Origin: Sipunculus nudus
Lineage: Eukaryota > Annelida > Sipuncula > Golfingiida > Sipunculidae
Length of the DNA: 64,000 bases
Assembly: GCA_026874595.1 (NCBI GenBank)
Contig: CM049307.1
Span: forward strand, 18,081,079 to 18,145,078
Direction: 5' to 3'
The notes below the pieces were generated by a model. It was not told where the DNA came from, did no database searches, and was given only the letters and a program-made list of their open reading frames with translations. How positions within the stretch are numbered: the first letter of the stretch is position 1; each line of letters starts with the position of its first letter. This document shows, one piece after another, positions 10,797 to 22,612 of this stretch. The position numbers and the translations under genes were made by a program.

Positions 10797-13114
10797 CTAA
10801 AATGAAAGGATGCATCAATAAAGAGACACGGTAACATGGGTATATGATTAAGTTATTAAATCGTTCACTTGCATCAAGTGTGACAGAACTGCCATGCCAG
10901 AGTGGGCCTCCTCATTCAGCTCAGACGGTGCTTATAGACTTATAAGTTCTGTTGAATAATGACAGTAGTTTGGCTACAACTCCTGCTTCTCTTATTCCCC
11001 CTCCCCCTCTGCTACCTAGTAACGATTTAAATTCAGTTCGCTCGGTTGTCTTCTCATCATGCAGGTTCAAATATTTCCGTCATTATTTACGCCATTACAT
11101 ATACTTGACGATTTGAACACCTACTAGCAAGATATTCATTTAATATAGAGCTCACACACCCACACATATATACAAAAAGGAAAACCCTGTACCACAATGG
11201 AAAACAAGCATTTGAATGGGAAAGAAAACATATGATGATGATCCGATACCTAAAATGTGAATGTATTGTTCTAGCCTCAAAATGTTATCGAAATCTGCTA
11301 ATTACTTTGTTCAAAGATGCTAACAGACAAACGAACCGACGAAACAAGGAAAACATTGTAACCAGAGGACTGTGACTTAGTTATTGTATTTCATATTCAA
11401 GAAGGGAGAATTGAGTTTTGATAATTTATTGTACATAAATATGGAGTTTCATGTTAAGATATTAGCGTGGGGACTTTGGTTAGAGAGCACAAGTGATTCG
11501 TTAATCAGTTTAAATCCATGTGAGCCGTCTCTGTTTGGCGGTCTCTATAGTGAAGATTGTTTGTTGTAGACTTCAAGGGAGGAGCATCTCTTTAGTTTAG
11601 TTTTCTCAGGGTCTTGTCTCTGGAGGCGTATCCTTATAAAAATTCATGTAATTATTGGCAGTCGACATAAAAGGGAGTGTTTATTGGCCAGTAGGCGGTC
11701 AGGACTTACGACGTCAGCAAGCATATACAATTCGTGAATCAGATGATATTCGCAACGATTGCCCGACCAGTGCGCCAGCTCGGTATAGCCTGATGATATC
11801 TGTAGTCTAGGGGGAGGTCTGCATGCATCAGGAGGCTAGACAACTGAGAGATGATGACTATAAGCATAGATAATTAGTGTCTCAGGAAGGCCACGGTGAT
11901 TACTCTACAACGGACTTCAACACGGGCATGGCATTTTGATGACGAACCTGTAATCTTGCGATTTATACTTGTTGTGAGCGCTTGCAGGAATACGCTCCCG
12001 AGGCAGCGCAAATTTTGCGCACCTAAAGAAGCTACCGATTTTCCCGCTGCCTGCTTTGGCCGTTTATTATGCACTTAAACACCAGGTGTTGCACATGGCC
12101 TGTCTGCTGAAAAAAAAACTGCTAATGTGACGAGCAGCCAACCAAATGCAAGTCAACAAACACTCTAAAGGCATCAGGCTCCGCCCAGAAACCACGTGCG
12201 GGGCAATTCTCTCTAAGCCTGTGGCCAGTTCAAACGGTCGCCGGGGCGATGAGCTGTCACGAAATGAACAACATTGGCTTCGTGTATTCCTCGCTTGGCT
12301 GGTAAACCGTTTTGTCTTCCAGCACATGGTCTCATCTGAATGGACCAAAATACAGTGCTCCCCTCTGGTGTAGAGATTCAGCAAACAAGGTCAAAACAAA
12401 CAGCGCTTACGATATAGGTAGTTGGCCTATGGGTAAAGTGCTGTGTAAAGAACGTATTGCAGGAACAGCCCGAGAACTTTATTTGAACGCGAAACTGTAG
12501 TGGTTCTGCAAACCGCTGGATGGAAGCATATTTGGTTACCTAGAGCTGAATGATACTAGGCGACATCAATTGTGAAAGATATTGATTCTTAGCCCAGATT
12601 GAATAGTCTGTGCGTTAACAAGTAAGTGCTGTTTGAACTGTGTTTCAAGTGGCACATGAGTATACTCCAGCGAGCAACTGTAAGTGGACTGATTGTACTG
12701 TGTACACAGCACGAGCAAGCAGTGAGTGGAGCAGCATAATATTCCGATGCCACGTGTCCGCGATGGTCATGTTATCAGGAGAAGTTTAAACAAGGGACTA
12801 CTCTGTGTAGTGTGGTAAACGGACTTAGTGATTTTTCTGTGTTTATTACCGGACGCTAGTGCTCTTCATTGCTGATATATATGGAGCACCTCTCCAGAGA
12901 AATGTGTCTTCTTTCTTTTATATATTGATTTGTTTTTGTTAACTCGTGTTTTTTTTTATCTTCTGGGGTGTACGTATGTATGAGTTTCAGCCAGGTGGTT
13001 TAACAGTTAAAAGAACCTGATCGTTCACATTTTTAATGGTGTGACACTCCCGGAAGAGGCATATGAATACTGTAATAATAATAATAATAATAATAATAAT
13101 CATAATAAACTCAC
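10797..13114. other. Intron between kringle and first EGF exon
   Basis: About 2.3 kb with no recognised coding domain. The part from ~11560 to ~12960 is less AT-rich and contains overlapping open frames on both strands (around 12070-12500), so it may be an old retroelement or LTR remnant, but no protein motif supports that. A (TAA)n run lies at 13076-13100 beside the EGF exon's donor. Confidence 0.5.
13076..13108. repeat. (TAA)n microsatellite
   Basis: About ten TAA units in the intron next to the donor of the EGF exon at 13115. Confidence 0.9.
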
Positions 13115-13243
13115 TGAGTAGACATCCAGGTCCCCATGACGTACCGGGACATGTTCCCTTACACTCCCCTGTCCTTTTGTCACAGTCCTCAGAACACGTG
13201 CATCGGTACTGGCAGTTCCATCCGAAAGAACCTCTTTGACAAA
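13115..13243 (-). CDS. Receptor gene: EGF-like exon 1
   Basis: 129-bp exon (43 codons), acceptor TTACTAG and donor CTCA|GTGAGT, phase 1 in and out. It encodes CQRGSFGWNCQYRCTCS, EDCDKRTGECKGTCPGTSW and GPGCLLS, a single laminin-EGF-like module of the same class as the downstream units. It would join the leader exon (14602-14672, ending in phase 1) to the kringle exon (starting in phase 1). Confidence 0.85.
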
Positions 13244-14601
13244 CTAGTAAACATCATATATTATTCAATACTTTTTGGAATGACGGACCCTGGACAGAAA
13301 AAAAACTGTTGAAATCTTGGAAGGATCGGCAAGATATCCTCAAACCAAGCTAGACATTTTTGTTCGCCTGCTATCCTGTTTGATTCAACAAACATCTCGA
13401 AAATTATGTTAACCCCCCTCCCGCCCCCAACATACACCACACAAATTTAACCAGTTCTTCTTTGACCTAATGCATACTCTTAATATATGACCTCGCTATA
13501 TTTCATTAGATTCCATAAAGATATTTTTGAGATAGTTATTTTGAAAAGGTATATAAACCAACAAGTTCGGGGGGGGGGGGGGGGGCAAGCCCAGTAATAG
13601 CGTCGTTATGGTGACGTCGCCATCACGCATGGAACATGAGTGCCATGCAATATCAATTAGTGGAATAACTGATTGAAACATAAAACGTTTACTTTGACTT
13701 GACATGATTTCTCTTTTTCATTTATACAAATTAAAGTGTCTTTCATAAATTTTGACAATGATAAGATTAATGATATGGTGACAGTTGACATTACGATAAG
13801 AGGCCCTATCAATATAGAAAAACTGCCTGCTGAAATAGCCATATCCTTGTATAACTATCCTAATTTATGCATCTTTCCTCATACTGAACAGGAAGGATAG
13901 CTTAAACGATGGGGCGGAACGATTATTACAATACAGAGCAGTTCTTGATGGGGATCTAGCCAAATTCGGTACCTTTTGGTCAGCTATTCTGTTAACATGT
14001 GTACACATCTCCGAAAATACATTCTCCGCAGCAAAATTTAATCTCCTTCAAAAATAAAAAGGCCTAACAAATAGAATAATATCGAAAAACAGCCCGAAAC
14101 TACACAAGTTGCACCATTGAAACAACTATTCTCAAAATGCTTCCACACCATATGGAAGGGGGATGCTCCACCCCATCCTAGTGCCAACGATCCCACTCGC
14201 TTCGCGGTCGCAACTCGATAGGCTCATGCCTTACAATGTTCTACGCAATTACAGTGGGATACAAACCTTACCAAAAGCCAGATTTTGCGTTTTTACAACA
14301 ATATCAAATCAGATATTTCAATAGGTCCAACTTGATGGTCATGCAGTAAAATGAAAAATATTACAATGGAATAGTGTATGTTTATGTCGTAATCGCAAAA
14401 GGAAAAAAAAAAGATCATGTACTACATTATCATGTATACCATATCTCTCCAGCGACATAACCTGATGGACTGTTTTTCCATTTTACCGGCAACAAATTAC
14501 TCTAAATAATTTATTACAATCAGAGCATAATATATATACAAATATAACATAAGAGACATAATGAAAGGCAAAGCATCCAAAACCTAAGACATTTTACTTA
14601 C

Positions 14602-14672
14602 CCTGGTTGTTTGCCAAGGACGGGGAGAAGACTACGCCGTAAATGACCATCACTTCCAACCATACTCCATAC
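14602..14672 (-). CDS. Receptor gene: putative signal-peptide exon
   Basis: Candidate first or second coding exon. A strong donor CAGG|GTAAGT at 14602 leaves phase 1, exactly what the EGF exon at 13243 requires. The reading upstream is YGVWLEV then MVIYGVVFSPSLANNQ, a hydrophobic stretch ending in small residues (SLA) that suits a signal-peptide cleavage site. An ATG lies at 14650; an acceptor-like AG at 14673 suggests the exon could start at 14672, with the initiator in an earlier exon. The assignment rests on phase, donor quality and hydrophobicity only. Confidence 0.45.
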
Positions 14673-14916
14673 CTAGATGTAAATATAGGAATAATGAAAT
14701 GCAACATTATCAATTAGAATGTCTGCAATTGCAGAGTGTTCGCCAAAAAAGTCAAATGGTTCGTGAATTAATAAACCAGCGCAGCCTATATATGCTTTCA
14801 TGTAAATGACACACATAAGCCCGCACGCACCAACACAGATTCATGCCAACGGGAGCGTTAGGGTTCGGCGAAATACATGCTGTGTACAGTGGAAAAGCGG
14901 TACCTAGCTGTCCCTA

Positions 14917-15082
14917 CAGAAGCGGATCCAGGGGGCGGGGGGTCCAAACCCCCTCTTTTGCAGCCACAACCTTTTTCAAGGGTTTAAGACCACTTTTTCT
15001 GGCCTTGACCCCGCTTTTCCTGACATCGGGACCTTATTTCAGTCATTAGACCACCTTTTCTTAAATCCTGGATCCGCCCCTG
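14917..15082. mobile_element. Short hAT-type MITE
   Basis: 166-bp element with inverted ends: CAGAAGCGGATCCAGG on the left and the reverse complement of CAGGGGCGGATCCAGGAT on the right. 'CAGGGGCGGATCCAGG' ends are common on hAT-family MITEs. No matching 8-bp duplication is visible (TGTCCCTA versus CGGCCGAT), so the flanks have diverged or the edges are slightly off. Confidence 0.7.
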
Positions 15083-15149
15083 CGGCCGATGTATCCGATG
15101 TCAATTGAAACGCCCTCATTCACCTCGTTTGATCACATGATTCAACAGA

Positions 15150-15545
15150 TGACGCAAACAGAGTGACAACATCGGGAACACGTCGGAGAAATATAAGAAA
15201 ACATCTTGAGAGATCAGCAAACATTTAGAACATTGGGGTAACATCGGAACACATCGGGATAACATCGTGTTAACATCTAGGTAACATCGGTATGACATGT
15301 ACTCCCGATATGTTATCCGATGCCGGTACGATTTGTTCAGAAGTGTTCCGAAGTTATTCCAATGTTATCCCGATGTCATCCCGACTCTCTAAATTTTTGA
15401 GTATGTTAAAAATGTCCGATGTCACCCCGATCTTTTCTCACTTCCCGATGTCATCCTGGTGTCAGCCGTTGTGTAAAATAGTGTTACTCCGATGTGAGGT
15501 CGATCTTACATCTGGACACATCGGTAACGACACTGACGATGTGTG
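15150..15545. repeat. Degenerate repeat array of ACATCGGGAT motifs, inverted halves
   Basis: The left half (to ~15297) is rich in AACATCGGGATAACATCG-like words; the right half (from ~15300) has the reverse complement (GATGTTATCCCGATGTC-like). The unit is about 11-15 bp and diverged. It could be a foldback element or a simple-repeat expansion around a palindromic core. Confidence 0.55.
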
Positions 15546-15751
15546 AGCCGTCTTAATGACAGTTGGTCTGTTTCAGTGTGATAGTATTTGTCTGTAGGCC
15601 TATGTTGTTTAAAGATGATCCAGTCAGGCTCGGGTGATTTTTTTGAAGATTGTTTGCACATTAATACATTTTCAATTCCGAAAACCAATAGCCAATTAAT
15701 TTTACGTATTTTCCAAGGATTAAAAAAATACTTGCTTAAAAATTTTACTTA

Positions 15752-17258
15752 AGCCCCGTTCCCACTTTCACGAATTTGACGCCGAATCGCCACGATGTTG
15801 AATTCGTGGCGATTCGTGGCCAATCGGCCTGTCGAGTGATAAAAATTCCATCACGACCACGATATTGTACGAAAGGAGTACGATGCCAGTACGATTGGCT
15901 ACGACAGTGATCCGAAGCCAGCACGATATGACACGACACTTTTAAGAATGTTCACGGCTCAGTGACGACGTCTAAGATACTCGTACGATATTTCCACGAT
16001 TGATCTGTGAATTGTGGACGATACTCCTACGATCATTCAATTTTGCTACGGATTGTTAGATAGCTATATATGAGATATATGGCTATTGTAATGTCACAAA
16101 GAAGACGATATTAGTAAAAGGACACCATAACAACACTTTACTCAACTTCTCCAGATATTTTAATTTGACAAAAGTTATCCAGTTTAAAACACTGATAATA
16201 TATGTCTCATTTGATTTGAGTAATTAGACAATTACGACTTATTTATGTGGTGGCAAATACGATGTTAACTTCTTTAAGTCCAAGTAGACGACCGTCTTAA
16301 TCGGATGTAAAATATCTGTATTCTCAAAATATTGGTTAAAATATCTTATTGATTCAGCTCTCAATGTGATATAAGATTCTGTTAAAATCAATTTGTGATA
16401 GGCTCAGTTTATTCTCCCATAGTAAAATAGGAAATTCGTAATTTATTATATTGACCATATGTTTAAGTATGACGAAACTGTATAATATATTCAGCTTCTT
16501 TAAACTGTTTTGGTTCAAATTTATTTTGTCAACCAATATTAACGATAAAAAAAATTGCTTTAAAACAAATTTACGAATCTACATGGTTTACTCACTGAAA
16601 AAAAACTTCCTTGTTTGTTTACAAAGAAGATACAAATTACAAAGGAAACGTAATTTGATTCAGCTTCTTCAAATTATTTTAGTTCAAATTTAGTTGGAAC
16701 CAATAACCACAATACAAATCTTCTTTAAAACAAATTTACAAATCTACACAATGTTCTTACTTCTAAACCTTATTCCTCATTGGTTTGTAAGAAGTTAAAA
16801 ATCACTAAGAAAATAAAATTTTCCGTTACATTATGATGTCAGTTCTTGATGATTCGTCACCTAATTCGTGGAAGTAGGAAGGGGCTTTATGAACGTGACT
16901 CTCTCTTGAGAGGTTCTTGTGGTAGTCGTATTGTAGTCGTGTTGAAGTCGTGTCGATGTCGTTGTCCTTCGTGAGCATTCGTGACATCGTTTTACATCAC
17001 GAATTTACAAGAATTATGAAGACTCTCATACGACTTACCAAGAAACTGTTACGACTTAGCTAGGACTTGTGACGACAAAGCTTAATTTTTGAACATTTCA
17101 AAAATAGCGCCACGAATTCTGAGTGCACAAGACCTCGCTACGAACATTACCGAATGTTCAAGACATCATCTACGACACTCACACGACGTCCCTACGAATT
17201 TTAATGATGTAAGTTCGTGGCGATTCGGCGTCAAATTCGTGAAAGTGGGAACGGGGCT
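15752..17258. mobile_element. Harbinger-like non-autonomous element, 44-bp TIRs
   Basis: 1507-bp element with perfect 44-bp inverted ends (15752-15795 and 17215-17258), starting AGCCCCGTTCCCACTTTCAC. It is flanked by TTA on both sides (15749-15751, 17259-17261); 3-bp TWA duplications are typical of PIF/Harbinger. Subterminal regions on both sides are packed with short CACGA/TACGA words in opposite orientations (for example 15860-16040 and 16920-17200), likely transposase-binding repeats. The interior (16080-16860) is AT-rich without a transposase frame. Confidence 0.85.
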
Positions 17259-17496
17259 TTAGATGTTCACAACTGTAAACTGCTGTCCTAACCAGGAGAG
17301 TTCATAACAACAAAGGGTTGCTTTATCCGTATGATCATAATCAGATATCAGTGACCTGATCAAAAGTACGGCCATAAAAGTAACAAACACATGATATGAT
17401 CATAAATAGATACCCTGTGACCTGTTTATAAGTACAACAGCATACACATATATGCTCATATGACTAAAAAACATTGACAAAATTGTTGTGTGAACG

Positions 17497-17500
<4 letters not shown>

Positions 17501-17545
<45 letters not shown>

Positions 17546-17567
17546 GTACAGGGCATACATTATATAT

Positions 17568-17621
<54 letters not shown>
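17501..17621. repeat. (TA)n and (GA)n microsatellites
   Basis: A TA run (about 17501-17533) followed after 40 bp by about 25 GA units (17572-17621). Open frames here are repeat artefacts. Confidence 0.95.
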
Positions 17622-17624
<3 letters not shown>

Positions 17625-18701
17625 CAATGGAATGCTGTTTGTCACAATTATGTCACTGTTTTAGTAGGAATATTATATCTATTCAGTTTATGTTCCCTTC
17701 TAAATTCTTTTTTCTTCAGCGTATCGGCTTGGTAATTCAATAAGTAAATATTCAGTAATGATCTTCGCTTACTTTATTACCGGTATTCAAAAAACAGTGT
17801 TACTATAAATACACAAGTGTTTTATATCCAATGAGTATTTTTTATTCTAGATCAAATGGCATTGTGTATTAAAGAGTTTCGGAACTTGTGCCATCCTAAC
17901 CTTGAATGTACCAAAATCATGTATTGAAGTTTAAAACTGTGATTAATTGGAACCAATTTCACTTCCTTGTCCCTATATATGACCGTCTTGACCCTGAAAA
18001 CTCCGTTTTAACAAGCATGCCTAAAATATGCTCCATAGACGCCAATGATCGTGATTCAGTTATACATAATATTAGGGCCGGAATTATTTAGGTCAGTTTA
18101 TTTCACGGAGGAAATATGGCATAATTACTGGGTAACTGCTGGAGGCATCGGCATGTGTATGAGACACATAGTCACAACTATAGATAATACTCAGAAAAAC
18201 GGAAACTGTTTTACAAGGAAGAGCACTGGGCAGTGTTTCGGTGGAAAATACGATTAGATTTAGCGATATGATTACTTTCTGACTTATATCCAGATTCTGA
18301 TATATAGATGCTAGATAAAAATGTGTGTTGGATTTTGTATTCGAGACTGGTAACGCGTGGCCAGGTAACCATTGTCTTGTGTAAGCGGATACTTATTATA
18401 CGCCGGTACACATCATGTCACGCGATTAAACTGAATCAATATGGTGTTATTTGTATACTGTATAACAAATGTACACTTGATTACAGGATCGTACTCGAAA
18501 AGGACCCCCCTCATGAAGGATCCCATTTAAAAAGAAAATGTCCTATGAATCAACGCTATAGCCTCTAATGAAGGTTGTAAAGCAAAGATAACTCCTACCA
18601 GCAGTAAAGTATACCAGAGACATATTAAAGTGAGATGGGTACTATTCAGTCTCTGTGCCTTCAGTTGGAGGAGACCTAAATATTATATGAAACATTGTTC
18701 T
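17622..18701. other. Stretch without recognised feature
   Basis: Intergenic AT-rich sequence; short open frames only, no domain or repeat recognised. Confidence 0.6.
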
Positions 18702-19495
18702 ATATAGTACGGTGGCTGATTTAGGACACAGAAAAAAAAATATTTATCTCGGGATCTTGAGATAACATCTCGAGATCTGGACGTAAATTTCGCAAAAAAA
18801 ATTTTAGGAAGCAAAAAAAAAATTTAGGAAGCAAAAAAAAAAAAAAGAATACGAAGCAAAAACAAATTTACGAAGCAAAAAAAATTTAAGAAAAAAAATT
18901 TGGGAAAAAAAATTTTAGGAAGCAAAATAAATATATATTTCGAGATCTCCAGATAAAATGTCACACTTGTACGAACCATTCGAAGCTGAATTGACATAAA
19001 GCAAAGCAACGTTAAAGGGGCAGTATACGTTAAGAGTGCTAAGTATTGCAATTATAAAACAAAGACCATGTATACTGTGTTTAACTGAATGGTAATACAA
19101 TATAATTAATTTAAAATCAATCAAGTTTGTATATCCCCTAAGATAAGGCGAGTTGAAGAAAAGTTCAATATAAATTCAATATTTAATTATTCATATCCGT
19201 AAGGAAGATGTCAAAGCCTAAAGAAACTGAAACATTCTACCTGAACGGCGGAATCGGAGCCATGCTGTTAAATCACTCAAATAGAAATGTTTAGGTCTGC
19301 ATGCATGCATTGTAGGTACCTTATTATTTTAAAAATACAAACAAATATGAGCTTCTTATAGGAACACCCTTTTTGTGCAATTTCTTTCAGCTTTTGTTTT
19401 TATTGAAATGGTGTGTTGTTTTATGGAACATGTATTAGACCATCAATAATGTAAATATGCTAAAAATGATTACTGTGTTTTCGGGTAGGTACGCT

Positions 19496-19512
19496 GGGGG
19501 GGGGGGGGGGGG
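19496..19512. repeat. 17-base G homopolymer
   Basis: Uninterrupted run of 17 G followed by CGC, inside the interrupted TIR element. Confidence 0.95.
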
Positions 19513-19774
19513 CGCTTCAGCCCCAAAAGCCCAAGTCTTTATCCACTTTAGCTATAACTTTAGCTCAGATTACCTGTAGTCAACCTATCTATATAAATGT
19601 TTTATTTTCATAAATTCACGGTTTAAATATTTCGATAAGCTCTCATCATGTTTCTTCTTCAGCAAAATGCTCTGCTTTGCTCTTAAAGTCGCTATTCACC
19701 TGCCTTATTTATAGAATCCGGCTAACTCTGCATATACATATTAAAGAAGTGAAGGTAATCATAAAAATAATCTA

Positions 19775-20338
19775 CACTGTTATAAATAAAGCTTCTTGTA
19801 AAGGTTCTTAGACATTATGGAGGTTTTTCATATGTTAAAATACCTTAAGGCCCCAAACGGCTGTGCTGAAAGGTTCTCTCTGCCACGAAAGACCTTCTGA
19901 CTGCTTCATTTATTAGTTCATCAGGGGGCCACAGGTGCCGCTGTGATCAAAAAGGTTTTCGGCATCCCAAAAAAACCTTCAGCTATTACGAAACAAGCGC
20001 GGGAAATTAAAAGCGTGCTTTTGTGTCCTGTCGCCATCTTGACTGAAACAGCCGTAGCAGCAGCAGCAAGTGTACTAGCTTTATACAGAATTTCAGACTT
20101 TCGTCACTTTCAAGTGGTGTTGTGAGTATAGTTTTCAATTACAATTCTTTCATTTTATATGTCTGTATATTAAATCAAATCATGTCTGTAGTTTCAATTA
20201 AACTAGGATATATTTAATATGAAGTATATGTTTGTTTATCTCTTGTGAGAAAGGGATATATATTATATGGAGTTTCACTTTCTCTTTTATAAATGGAATC
20301 TATATCAATATTAATATATATATGATATATATATATAT

Positions 20339-20386
<48 letters not shown>

Positions 20387-21545
20387 TTATTTATGTGTGT
20401 GTATGTGTAATATATAGATTGCAAAGATGCTTGTTTAAATTTTCAGCACAGGGATAGGGATTTCATGTTTACGTGTACGTGCTGTGTTAGCAGTGCTGGT
20501 CTGCTTTTAGGGTCAGCAGACCTGCACTGCTGATCAAATATGAGGAACCCACCTGTGGCTGTAAGGCCTGATTTTTGCATGCTGGAGGGACTGCACTTTA
20601 CATAACACATATACGAGTATAGTTGACCCACATAGCTAATGTTAGATTACAGCCCTGTCCGCGCACTGGACAGGCTGTCCACTCTAATTAAGCCCTCGAG
20701 GATCCTGTCTGCACAGATTGAGGTCGTGCGTGTGAACACATTATATAGATAGCTATGGACTTAGGTCACCATATATTGCAGTGGACATAAGCTAATAAAG
20801 GAGGTTTCATTGGGTGGCAGAAAAGGGTAACAAGGAATTACCAATCTGTATCAAGAATCCAATTTTTACATTATATTGATCTGGGCAGTATGTTATATAA
20901 AGTTTTTATACTCTTTTATTTTACAGATCTTGAATTCAGGACGCTTAAAGAATGCTGCCATCCATTTTTGGAGAGAATGAAAAGCTGTTGGTGGTGGAAG
21001 AGAAAGAGGTACACATAAGATTTATGTATCTATTTTATATTAAATATTAAATATATATGCTTTATTTCTCTGTGAATTTACACAAGAATTGTAGGTAACT
21101 TAACATGTGTATCAAATTATGTAACTTTAACGCATACGTGTATACAATTGATATAGTGAACTTAATTCATCAAGTGACAGTATGGGGCGACCTATAAATT
21201 GCTAGACAGGAATACAAATTTATTTGTTAAAGATAATTATGTATCGCTAAATAATGGTAAGTTTTAGCCATTTTGTGGTGTCTTATTGAATATAGTTTAA
21301 GGCTGAACATTTGTTGAATTCTTTTACAGGATCCCCAGTCCTTTTCCAGTCGTATAGTGGAAGAGAAGGGTGGCTTCCGAGTGTACATGTAAACAGAAGA
21401 GTTCCTCACCAAAACAAGAAGAAATTTCTTCACGCCATAGAATATTGCTTTGCATCCTCTGGGCTTTATTGAAAGGATACCCTAAAGTACTCAACATCTT
21501 ATGTTTAGTATTTGATAATGAAGAATTTTTGTTTTATTGCTTTGG

Positions 21546-21594
<49 letters not shown>

Positions 21595-21984
21595 TATATA
21601 TAATGTGTCACAATATTTCTTTGAACAGTTTTGTTCTAATAAACTGTGTATTATGACCATTTTTGACTTCCTTGTTCATATTATCCTTTGAGTGACGAGA
21701 GAGTGCGAAATAAATGGCCATTTGCATTAGTAGAGATTTTTTTTGGCCATCGAAAAAGATTATTGTATGGTAATACAAGAGGTTCTTATTTGTACAGAAA
21801 ACCTTATTATGAGGGTTTTCTGGTATTCAAAAAAGGTTTTAAAAAGGTTTTTATGCATCACAGAGCGTTTTCCAGAAAACCCTCAGCTTTGGGGTTTTCT
21901 TTAAACCCCTTAAAAGGTTTTTCTATAGGGTCAGTTTAAAAACCTTTTTAAAACCTATAGAAAAAACCTTTATTTCTAACAGTG
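19775..21984. mobile_element. Nested DNA element with CACTG ends
   Basis: 2210-bp element inside the 18708-22606 element. The ends are CACTGTTATAAATAAAG (left) and CACTGTTAGAAATAAAG (right, reverse complement), flanked by TA on both sides (19773-19774, 21985-21986). Subterminal AAAAGGTTTTT words are repeated on the right (21775-21970) and sparsely on the left. The ends recall CACTA/EnSpm, the duplication recalls Tc1-like elements; I cannot decide. It contains two AT microsatellites (20330-20382, 21549-21602) and short splice-like frames without a recognised domain. Confidence 0.6.
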
Positions 21985-22612
21985 TAGGTGAACATAATCT
22001 ATTAAACCTTTCATAAAAATGAGCCAATCCCATGGGTAGAGGCGGTGTCTTTGTCTATATCCACGTGTTTTTATAACATGGGTCGGAGGGGGGGGGGATG
22101 CAAAAATTGCCACCGATCGTAATAGAAAGACGTCCGGCAGAAACATCTGGCTTCAATTCAGAGAGTACAGAGTGCTGTAAATGACAAATACTGCATTGCT
22201 TCACATGCTCTAACGAATATCAACGAGTTATCTTTTAATAACTCGGTAACATGTTTTTATCTGTATGTTAACACTTGCTCAAGTGCCTTGTGTACAAGTA
22301 GCCTGTAGATAAAATGTTTGTACGTCAAAGTGGCATTATTCACATTCCCAGCTAGCGTTACCTTTAATTTTTTTTTAGTTGCTTCCTAATTTTTTTTGTT
22401 TTTTGCTTTCAAATGTTTTTTTGCTTCCTAAAATTTTTTTTGCTTCCTAAAATTTTTTTTTTTGCTTCCTAGAAATTTTTTTTTTTGCTTCCTAAAATTT
22501 TTTTTTTGCGAAATTTTTTTTTTGCTTCCTAAATTTTTTTTTTTTGCGAAATACTATGTCGAAATTCTATGTCGAGATCTTTTTTTGTCCTAAATCAGCC
22601 ACCGTAATATAG

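Larger units (their letters stand above)
18708..22606. mobile_element. Unclassified TIR element with 6-bp duplication, copy 1 (interrupted)
   Basis: The ends are near-perfect inverted repeats: TACGGTGGCTGATTTAGGAC at 18708 and its reverse complement ending at 22606. They are flanked by ATATAG on both sides (18702-18707, 22607-22612). Just inside each end are tandem ~20-bp units of the type TTTAGGAAGC plus A-tracts (18790-18925; inverted 22370-22550) and CTCGAGAT words. The left arm contains GTACGAACC-TTCGA and GACATAAAGCAAAGCAACGT near 18970-19010; the right arm contains AATGAGCCAATCCCATGGG at 22018. The same landmarks recur in the 954-bp copy at 32918, so about 2.9 kb in the middle is extra, including a nested element. 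The superfamily is unknown. Confidence 0.75.

Noticed and set aside
12067..12500. Overlapping open frames on both strands in the receptor intron
   Set aside because: No motif recognised; they probably reflect a locally higher GC content in old repeat sequence.
17400..17743. Open frames of Ser-Leu, Arg-Glu or Tyr-Ile repeats
   Set aside because: Direct translation of (GA)n and (TA)n microsatellites.
20927..21392. Two splice-bordered frames (20927-21008 and 21330-21392) inside the nested element that could join into a short peptide
   Set aside because: The upstream candidate exon ending at 20121 does not join in frame without a stop, the product has no recognisable domain, and AT-rich sequence yields such borders by chance.
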